Of a DNA stretch of 64,000 nucleotides, positions 56,941 through 64,000 are shown piece after piece (position 1 is the stretch's first letter; every line of letters starts with the position of its first letter). Made by a program: the position numbers and the translations under genes. Origin of the DNA: Bostrychus sinensis (lineage: Eukaryota > Chordata > Actinopteri > Gobiiformes > Eleotridae); the NCBI GenBank assembly GCA_020698575.1, contig CM036242.1, forward strand, positions 12,101,624 to 12,165,623. Direction: 5' to 3'. The notes below the pieces were generated by a model that was given only the letters and a program-made list of their open reading frames with translations, was not told the DNA's origin and did not search any database.

Positions 56941-58284
56941 TAATCTAAGTTTGTATACTTCAACCTCGTCTATGCCTCATTTCCAGTTCCCTAAATTAAA
57001 TTCTCAAGATACACTTTTAATCAGGCTATGACATCAACTGAAATATCTGCAATGTCATATACATGTAGTGTTCCTCATATCAGTGTCAGTCACTGTATGT
57101 TCACTGTGTGAGTTTAAACTGACCTGCAAAGGGAAACAGGACTTTCTTTCATACAAGCTAAATCACAGAAACAGAATTGATTCCCACTGAAAACAGATGA
57201 TGTGCTGGCTCCTAGTCCTCCACACACTGATCAATAAAAGCAAATGTACATAACAGAAGCATGAGCTGTGATTAGCTTGCGATAGACCGCATAGATCTGG
57301 ATTTCACCCAGGTTCTACTGCACATCATTGGCGTACTTATAGGAATTTATTTAAAACATGTCATCACAGGTAAGTGGTTTTAAAAATCTTGAGAAGTGAG
57401 AAGTGTTAGTGGAAGGAGACGTCTTGGAACAGAAATAGCAAAATAAATCAAAAGAAGCTATAGCCATAAGTAGGGGCTAGTAAGGACAAACTTTCAAACA
57501 TGCCTCCCTATTACGTCAAAGTGCGCACATAATATATTGGAATTACAGGAAACGATACCTGCAGTAATGCTGTGTAGTAGTGTAAAGATGCAAACTGAAT
57601 AATGAAAGAGTATTTATTATGTATTAGTGGTAAAAGATTAATGTGCAGTATGGAATGTGCAAATTATTTATGTCCAACACTTAGGTGCATCTGTGCTGTG
57701 GATGGGCCCGACATGTTAATTTGATTCTATATCTGGACATACTGAGTTGGTTTAAATGACGTAGGCCTAGGCGAATGTGTAATGTATAATGGGATGTATA
57801 ATAACACTTGGCTGTGTGTACAAATGTAAATGATGATGATATCTAATCTAAAGGATGTCTAATGCTCTGAAAACAACATTAACATAAGATGAAGAGATGT
57901 AACAGCTCTCTCAAAGCATCTAAATGATACCTTACAGTGATACATAACAGATCCTATACGCTGATCAGAGTAACAGGTTATCTTTTCATCATGGCACATG
58001 CTCTGTGTAAAGGCTGGTCCGTGTGGTCCCAGTGCCTGCCCAAGCCTTGATGGCTTCTCAAAGAGAATTTGACTTGGGGGCCCCCACCACATCAGTGGCA
58101 CCAGTGGATGAGTATTGATGATTCACATTACACGAGCGTGCTTGAACTGTTATTAGTTGCATTCTTTAGAACCAACATCAGGTTGGTTGTGGCTTAGGAC
58201 AGATGTGTGTGTTACTGGTAAAAAGGTCAGTTCTTGAGGCTGAGAAAGTAATTAGTGTCAGGCAAGCACTGTTTGTCAGTATAC
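56941..58284. other. Unannotated stretch
   Basis: No gene or recognised repeat. Confidence 0.5.
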
Positions 58285-58450
58285 AGCAGGGGGGTCTAGG
58301 GTCTGCCCCCAGAAAATGTTAACAGAACAAACAATATTTCCTGTATTCTGGTGCATTTTGACAGGTTTTCCAGCTGGGTAGACTAAAATAATGGATTGTA
58401 TTTGTAATTTAATAAAATTCTATACTTGTGGTAGTATCAAACTAGACAGT
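58285..58450 (+). repeat. Dispersed repeat family D, partial copy
   Basis: CAGCAGGGGGGTCTAGGGTC, CCCCCAGAAAATGTTAACAG and TTTCCTGTATTCTGGTGCAT match the reverse complement of 35745-35865. Confidence 0.7.
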
Positions 58451-58646
58451 TAAGTCACTACTGAAATAAAAAAAAATTAAAATAAAAAAAAGATCAAGTC
58501 CAGATGACTGCTTTTTAAACCTTTTGTTGCGGTGCAATTACCCTGGATGAATGAGAGTCTACTACTGAATACTACTACTACTACTTATATTTCCATGATA
58601 CCGTCAGTCAGCAGAGTCTTCACTAATCTCATCCTATGTTCCTCTC

Positions 58647-58707
58647 TGTGTGTGTGTGTGTGTGTGTGTGTGCGTGCGTGCGTGCGTGTGTGTGTGTGTG
58701 TGTATAT
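58647..58707. repeat. (TG)n/(CGTG)n microsatellite
   Basis: TG repeats interrupted by four CGTG units, ending in TATATA. Confidence 0.97.
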
Positions 58708-58744
58708 AGGGCGGAGGGCGAGAGTACAATTATATAAATTGTCC

Positions 58745-59410
58745 CTTCACCCTCCTTTAAGGCCTTGGTATTTCTCTAGTTTCTCATGTTCCTTTTTCCT
58801 GATGTTGCAATCGCTTGGTATTGCGATGTCAACCACAACGGCTTTCCTCTGCTGTTTGTCCATCACCACAATGTCCGGTTGGTTCACCACTACCATTTTG
58901 TCGTTCTGGATCTGAAAGTCCCACAGGATCTTAGCTCGTTCGTTCTCCATCACCTTTGGAGGTGTTTCCCACCTTGACCTCGGGACTTCCAGACTGTACT
59001 CTGCACAGATGTTCCTGTACACTATACCAGCCACTTGGTTATGACGCTCCATGTATGCTTTCCCTGCCAGGATCTTACAGCCTGCAGTTATGTGCTGGAT
59101 TGTCTCAGGGGCCTTTGCACAGTCTGCACCTGGGGTCTTGTCTTGTATGGTAGATCTGGGCCTCTATTGCTCTGGTGCTCAAGGCCTGCTCCTGTGCAGC
59201 CATGATCAGTGCCTCTGTGGTGTCCTTCAGTCCAGCCCTTTCTAGCCACTGGTAGGATTTCTGGATATCAGCCACTTCAGTTATCTGTCGGTGGTACATC
59301 CCATGTAGGGGCTTTTCCTCCCATGATGGTTCCTCCAGCACCTCTTCCTCTGTTTTCCACTGCCTGAAACATTCACTGATCATGCTACAACAAGGGGGAG
59401 TCAGCACACA
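58745..59410 (-). pseudogene. RLE-class LINE (R2/R4/Dong-like) ORF C-terminus
   Basis: Minus-strand coding remnant. From 59350: WEEKPLHGMYHRQITEVADI, QKSYQWLERAGLKDTTEALI, AAQEQALSTRAIEAQIYHTR, then the zinc-knuckle start CRLCK. A one-base frameshift near 59106 follows. In the next frame come APETIQHITAGCKILAGKAY, completing the CCHC motif, and MERHNQVAGIVYRNICAEYS. Near 58900-58760, QPDIVVMDKQQRKAVVVDIA fits the PD-x14-D restriction-like endonuclease motif, followed by KKEHEKLEKYQGLK. This domain nicks target DNA in R2/R4-type LINEs. Apart from the frameshift it is well preserved. The RT core is absent. The copy ends just before a TG microsatellite. Confidence 0.88.
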
Positions 59411-59590
59411 AGGTCAGAGGGGAGTTAACACCAACTCTCCATCCAGAGTTTGGGTACGAAGCCCCAAAAAGCACGATCACGCTGAGCGAGGCAGCAACTG
59501 ACCTGAGAGATAACACCATGGCTAAAATGAACACCAGGCAACTCCAACACCAGTTACAGAGGCTGAGTGAAAATGAGGTACCATCAGAAA

Positions 59591-59591
<1 letters not shown>
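59411..59591. other. Plus-strand open segment before the AT repeat
   Basis: The plus frame LTPTLHPEFGYEAPKSTITL then SEAATDLRDNTMAKMNTRQL, HQLQRLSENEVPS is open from the LINE boundary to the microsatellite. It could be a degraded exon belonging with the cysteine-rich domain at 59683. I do not recognise it. Confidence 0.3.

Positions 59592-59673
<82 letters not shown>
59592..59673. repeat. (AT)n microsatellite
   Basis: About 40 AT units, the longest dinucleotide tract in the window. Confidence 0.98.
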
Positions 59674-59675
<2 letters not shown>

Positions 59676-59682
59676 GCCCCAG

Positions 59683-59925
59683 ATGATTTCTGCTACTTCT
59701 GTGACAATAACAGCAGATTTACAGACTTTGTAAAAAAAGGAATATTCTGCATATTTTGGAATGAAGCTTGGTGACCAGGACAAACCACGGGCTCCTCAGA
59801 CAGTGTGCCGGGCTTGTGTTGAGAACCTCAGACAGTGGACCAAAAACATAGAAAAAGCTTAAGCTTATTCCAATATCATGGAGGAAGCCAAGAAATCATA
59901 CTGATGACTGCTATTACTGTATGTA
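59683..59925 (+). pseudogene. TE-associated cysteine-rich domain remnant
   Basis: Plus-strand pieces read DDFCYFCDNNSRFTDFVKKG, then after a frame change FGMKLGDQDKPRAPQTVCRA and CVENLRQWTKN, then ISWRKPRNHTDDCYY. I recognise the pattern FCYxC...YFG.K.GDQDKPWAP..VC..CV..L..W......VPM.WREP.NH..DCYFC. It belongs to an ORF found in many animal genomes in transposon context. At least two frameshifts and stops break it. The Cys pairs are mostly kept (final DCYFC is DCYY). Function unknown. Confidence 0.6.
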
Positions 59926-60415
59926 TAACCCTGTAATTTACCACATTTATTAAAATTCCCTTTCACAGTACGTGAAAGGGAATTTTCAGTGGCGTATTTG
60001 AACTCAGCATAGGTTAAAAAAAAGTGTGATTTGCAAAACAGCATAAAGTTTGTCTACATGCAGGGCGGTGTTATCAGTCCCTTCTGTCCATATTTCACAC
60101 ACCCACTGTGCATTGAAGACAATACCCTCATGCGCTGAGCTACTAAATAGTCTGAAAAAGGTCAAATCCCCCAGGTTCATCTTAAAATAAGCAAAAGAAG
60201 AATAAAGTAACAAAGGTGTCTGTACTTGTTTATAATTTCCACAACAACAGCAGCTGTTTCTGAACTCAGATTAATGAATTCAGTGTTTGCTGGTCTGTTC
60301 CTGACTTAAGGATTACGTTTAGGGGTAAAATGTTCATATAAACAATATTTATTTGAACTGTGTACTACAATTTTCTTTATTATAATACAGTTTTTTGAAG
60401 AACATGTCTATTGAC
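59926..60415. other. Unannotated spacer
   Basis: A perfect 15-bp inverted repeat (AATTCCCTTTCACAG..GTGAAAGGGAATT) lies near 59955-59982. Otherwise nothing recognised. Confidence 0.5.
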
Positions 60416-60519
60416 AATTCAGATGCCCTGTGAGGGCCCACATGTGTCTCATGTACCGCCAGGCAGAAAGGCTGGCCCCAGTGTGGCCCCCAGTTAAAAG
60501 TGGTCTAGAACCACCTCTG
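60416..60519. mobile_element. hAT-type right terminus, orphan
   Basis: Inverted reading CAGAGGTGGTTCTAGACCAC then TTTTAACTGGGGGCCA and CACTGGGGCCAG is a known fish hAT start. The opposite end was not found. It lies immediately left of a family G MITE. Confidence 0.6.
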
Positions 60520-60535
60520 ATGGGCCTGCATAGTA

Positions 60536-60983
60536 GGGGCTGTTTAGATGACATGCGTTTTTGCCAAATCTGCAGTTGTTTGCAGATTTTGCAGTTGTTT
60601 GGAGCTCTGCACTCGTGTAAACTGGCAAAACAATGTCCTCATTGAAAACAACAACGTAACATCCCCATCCCTGTCCATTCACAGGGTCTTTTTACACTTC
60701 ATACATTCATTTTTTGAAATCCTATGGTTATTAATACATGTATAAATCCTTGCTTCAGAGTTTGTCAGCACTGCCCAGGTAGACCACAAGATGTAAATGT
60801 TGAAGTGAAAGCATTAAGCTGTGGCTTCTTTTTCAGTGGTGACTTTGTCAACAGGGTGAACAGTGTTGATTGCTGGACGTATAGGCTTACTACAGATTTT
60901 CACACCTACATTTTTTCACACCTCAAATAGATCTGTGGATATGCAAATTGTTGCGTTTTACTGACGTTGTTGTCTAAACGGTT
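60536..60983 (+). mobile_element. hAT-type MITE family G, copy 2
   Basis: Left GGGGCTGTTTAGATGACATG and inverted right GAACCGTTTAGACAACAACG pair well. The interior aligns with copy 1 at 56421-56940 in the same orientation. Confidence 0.8.
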
Positions 60984-61019
60984 CTTAGGCAAAAGGTCAT
61001 AGCACACACCATTATCAGC

Positions 61020-61560
61020 ACCAATAATAGATATCCTCAACATCACCTGACAGGACAAAGTTCCTAACAGCACAGTCCTAGAATAAATTGACTCCATAGC
61101 AGGTACATGCTGCTGAAACAGCAACGCCTGTGCTGGCTTAACCATGTTATAAGAATGGATGATGGTCTGATTCCAAAAGATCTCCTCTATGGAGAACTAG
61201 CGTAAGGAGAACACCCCACAAATAGATCACAGCTGTGATACAAGGATGTCTGCAAGCAGGAGCTGAAGGCCATGGGAATTGACCTTAACAGCTGGGAAAC
61301 TTTGTCTAGTTGCTCAACTTGGAGACAGACTATACAGCAAAGCCTCACACAGTTTGAAGAGGCACTTGCCAGAAGCAATGACGCAAAAAGTGGGAAGGTC
61401 AGAAGCCAGAGAGATATACCACAAACAGACTACATCTGCTCCCAGTGCAGAAGAGACTGTCACTCCTGAATCGGCCTTTTTCAGCCACACCAAAAAGTGT
61501 TGAGCTACTTAGAGACCATGGTCTGAAGGATGTTAAAGTAAGGTCATAATGTTATGCCTA
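61020..61560 (+). pseudogene. LINE ORF C-terminus with C2H2 finger
   Basis: Plus-strand remnant. ILNIT*QDKVPNSTVLE* (stops where Trp and probably Arg are expected) leads, after a frameshift near 61110, into LLKQQRLCWLNHVIRMDDGL, IPKDLLYGELA, then YKDVCKQELKAMGIDLNSWE, TWRQTIQQSLTQFEEALARS and a terminal finger CSQCRRDCHS, frameshift, LFSHTKKC. This is the C-terminal region of a non-LTR retrotransposon polyprotein (consensus LRWLGHV.RM.D.R.PK.LLYGEL, ending CxxCxR...H.R.C). 5'-truncated, as most LINE copies are. Confidence 0.85.
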
Positions 61561-63797
61561 ATCAGTGTATATTGTTATGACATGAAGCAGTATCAGAAAG
61601 TTTGCCTTTAGTTACATGTATGAACACAATCCCAGAGGATAACCCGAGATATTGCTGCCTCCAGCCTTTACTATGGTTGACGTCATAAATTAATCTACAG
61701 ATTCCAGGGTGCACCAGGAGTGGGCATGTTGGTGACATTGACGTGGTGACATTTATATTGTGTGACGGGTGGCGTGAGCAGAGTACAGAAGCCTCACACT
61801 CTATTTTACCCAACCATGCACAACTTTTCCAGTATGTTATTTACTACAGATAGTAAGTAGCAACAAGGTGATGCCATGTAAAAACTCAAATTTCTCAGAG
61901 AGCACAGAACTTTGCCAAGGCATTACAGTTCTTAATGACATGACTTAAATGGTATTCTTTAGAATTTTGCAAGTTCCTCTAGTTTGTGTATTGCATTCCA
62001 GTTAGATACACATGCTATCAGTGTTCTTATTAACTTCTTCTTATCTTTAGGCTAATAAGTCAGGATGAGATGGAGAGTTTCTTGTCACACCTTGCTTACT
62101 CTAACTCTAGACATGTAATCATTCATGTCATGTGTGCATTTGCTTGATCAATGTTTGTAAGAAAATGTAAGAAAAACTTCCAGATGTGATTTTCTGTGAT
62201 TTTCTCTGAAGGGCATGAGTGGTGTAGGCTTTTTCAGAGCATCATTCTGGAGCATGTTTATTTCCAGTCTTGTTAGATGTGAGATTGAGTTCAATCTGTC
62301 ATTGTTTGGCTGAAGGGGTGCTAGTTTCTGTAGTCCAGACTTGGCCTAGTAAAGTTGGCTGACAGACTCGTACTGTGGCATATGTACACACCATACAAGC
62401 CGTTTTCACAATGAAAAAAGCACAGAGGCCTTGGGTAAAATTACAACTAAAAAGTAAATGTGAGTTTTAGTTTATGTGGGTGTAAAGATATTGGCAATAT
62501 TACAATAGCCAAAGTCCTGCTTTTTTTTTTCTTTCAGCAGACGTAAAGACTGTATCTTGGTGTTTTATCCGTTTTATCTGGCAACACAGTCATTGACACT
62601 GCCATTTTGATATGGCATGTTACTTACTGATTGATCATGTGACCTTCAGTTGGATATTTAATGCCAGTGACTTCCTGCTTCCTGTGAATTTCAAACTGAT
62701 GGTGTTCAGATGAACACCTGAAAAATCTTTGAAGAAAACAAACTTGAAGTCCAGTAGTACTTTTTTTGTTGTGTAATTTGTCAACCTGGATGTGTAGCTA
62801 TGAACCTACATAGATTAATACATTGTCATACCATGGAGGTATTGTGATACTTGCTGAAAATTTTGCATACAATGTTTCCAGCACATATATTGTATAAGAC
62901 ACCATCAATTTCTTGTAACATTTAGCCCGCCCCATTTATGCTTGAGTCATTCTCATCCATCTCATCTTTCTAACGCCTATGTTTCTACCTCCCACTGTGA
63001 CACATAGATGGAACCACTTACTTATGTTCGCACATCAGCTTTTAGCCTCCAGAAAAAAAAGGTAAACTGAAAGGAATATCCCGCAATTAAAGTGACCATA
63101 AAAAATCCACTTTTTAAAGAAACATTGGCAGGACACCACTATGACCTCATGCTTCCAGTAGATGCAGACGGTTTCTTTTATTTTGCACTTTATGGTAAAA
63201 CTTGGACAATAATAAAAATGGTCTGGAGTTGTCTGAATGGTTGGTTGTGGTTGATGTAATGTGAAATTTAAAGGACTTTGTGCGGTTGTTCTGTCTGGAT
63301 GCCAGCCCAGATCTGTCCCAGGACAACGCCCTGTCCAATAACCTCTGTTATAACTCAGATCCATCTTAGAAGACTCTGCAAAGGCAGCCGGGTGTCAAGG
63401 CTGTTATAAAATTCTCTCATTTCACTCTGCACCACAACAAGAGCATTCAGCCCCGATAAGGTAAACAAAAATGTTACAACAGAAGACGAAGCAAGCAATA
63501 CTCTGGTGGCGGATATGTCTGGCAGACAAGCAGAATCATTCTTTTGCATGCACATGTGGAAGTGTAGTTTCACTCCAGGGCAGTTGAGCGTCGCATGCAT
63601 TATTAAAACCACATCAAAGTACAGTGAATGCCCACATACGTCCAATGCTATAACAGGTGTCTGTTATACTTTTTTGCTGTCTCTCAGAAATATATATGCT
63701 CCTGATTCTTCAGTTTAAATGGGTTTTGTAGGTCTACTACTTCTGCAAACTAAGGCATGGACAAAGAAATGGCCAAGGCTTGTCTATCCAAGCACAC
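61561..63797. other. Unannotated stretch
   Basis: No gene or recognised element. The 109 aa and 96 aa minus frames at 63035-63645 lack motifs. Confidence 0.5.
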
Positions 63798-63870
63798 TTT
63801 TTTTTTTTTTTTTTTTACTTTAACCTTTTTCAACCCTGCATCTCCGCCTGACAAAAAAAAAAAAAAAACA
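63798..63870. repeat. T19 and A16 runs
   Basis: Poly-T near 63799-63817 and poly-A near 63853-63868. Confidence 0.9.
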
Positions 63871-64000
63871 AAAGTCTTGCAAGAAAGCGACAAGTTCCGC
63901 TAAGCCATAACAAGCAAACAATGGCTTTGTTTTTTAGATTTTCGTCTTGGCAGAGCGTCCAAGGACACCTCTGAACGTATGCGAGGAGAGGAAAACAAGA
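63868..64000 (+). repeat. Partial relative of the 9.45-kb hAT interior
   Basis: CAAAAGTCTTGCAAGAAAGC, GCTAAGCCATAACAAGCAA and GGCAGAGCGTCCAAGGACAC correspond to CAAAAGTCTC..GCAAGAAAGC, GCTAAAAAACAAGCTAGCAA and GCCAGAGCGACCAAATGG at 9450-9545. It is cut by the window edge and may continue as another copy of the 8812-10628 element. Confidence 0.6.

Noticed and set aside
1..64000. CRISPR arrays, operons, bacterial-type signals
   Set aside because: The window is vertebrate nuclear DNA. Tandem repeats here are microsatellites or transposon parts without spacers.

Overview
This 64 kb window looks like teleost fish nuclear DNA. It is AT-rich and dense in microsatellites and long A/T runs. It carries repeat types typical of fish genomes: Rex1-type LINE fragments, tRNA-derived SINEs, a 5S-rRNA-derived SINE, many small hAT-type elements and a decayed Tc1/mariner copy. 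I cannot name the species or chromosome. I found no exon of a host protein-coding gene that I could defend, no functional tRNA or rRNA gene and no CRISPR array. Almost every long reading frame is a chance frame or a remnant of a mobile element, so the window is probably intergenic or inside a very large intron.

Layout. 1-5.5 kb: a dispersed repeat (family A), two tRNA-SINEs, simple repeats, an L2-like reverse transcriptase scrap and a MITE with TIRs. 5.5-13 kb: a 552 bp hAT element with perfect 8 bp target duplications, a minus-strand SINE, a 1.8 kb non-autonomous hAT element with internal tandem repeats, a CpG-rich segment near 11.2-11.6 kb and a palindromic MITE. 13-21.5 kb: family B repeat, a Rex1 fragment split by a second family A copy, the 5S-SINE, a minus-strand LINE tail between two copies of a ~90 bp segment (one of them split by a 432 bp TIR element), a near-identical 61 bp direct repeat, and a Tc1-like element with part of its DDE core. 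21.5-28 kb is mostly featureless except a hAT element with another MITE nested in it (24.95-26.14 kb).

28-36 kb is the LINE-rich core. It holds a 1.4 kb minus-strand Rex1 copy with endonuclease and partial RT, then a second minus-strand LINE with ORF1 and endonuclease. That ORF1 is cut in two by a ~1.06 kb insertion. Two inverted copies of family D flank this block. 36-58 kb is sparse: fragments of families B, D and E, small MITEs, a Rex1 tail, a SINE and microsatellites. 58-61.6 kb holds a minus-strand LINE C-terminus with CCHC and restriction-like-endonuclease motifs, a plus-strand LINE C-terminus with a C2H2 finger, a cysteine-rich TE-associated domain, and hAT MITEs. The right edge has a partial relative of the 9.4 kb repeat.

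The elements do not form a pathway. They are layers of insertion and decay. The most useful information is relative insertion order: family A into Rex1, a MITE into a hAT, an unknown element into LINE ORF1, and a TIR element into a duplicated segment whose intact copy shows the empty site. Family names rest on motif recognition from memory and no database search was run. Boundaries without stated target duplications are approximate by tens of bases.
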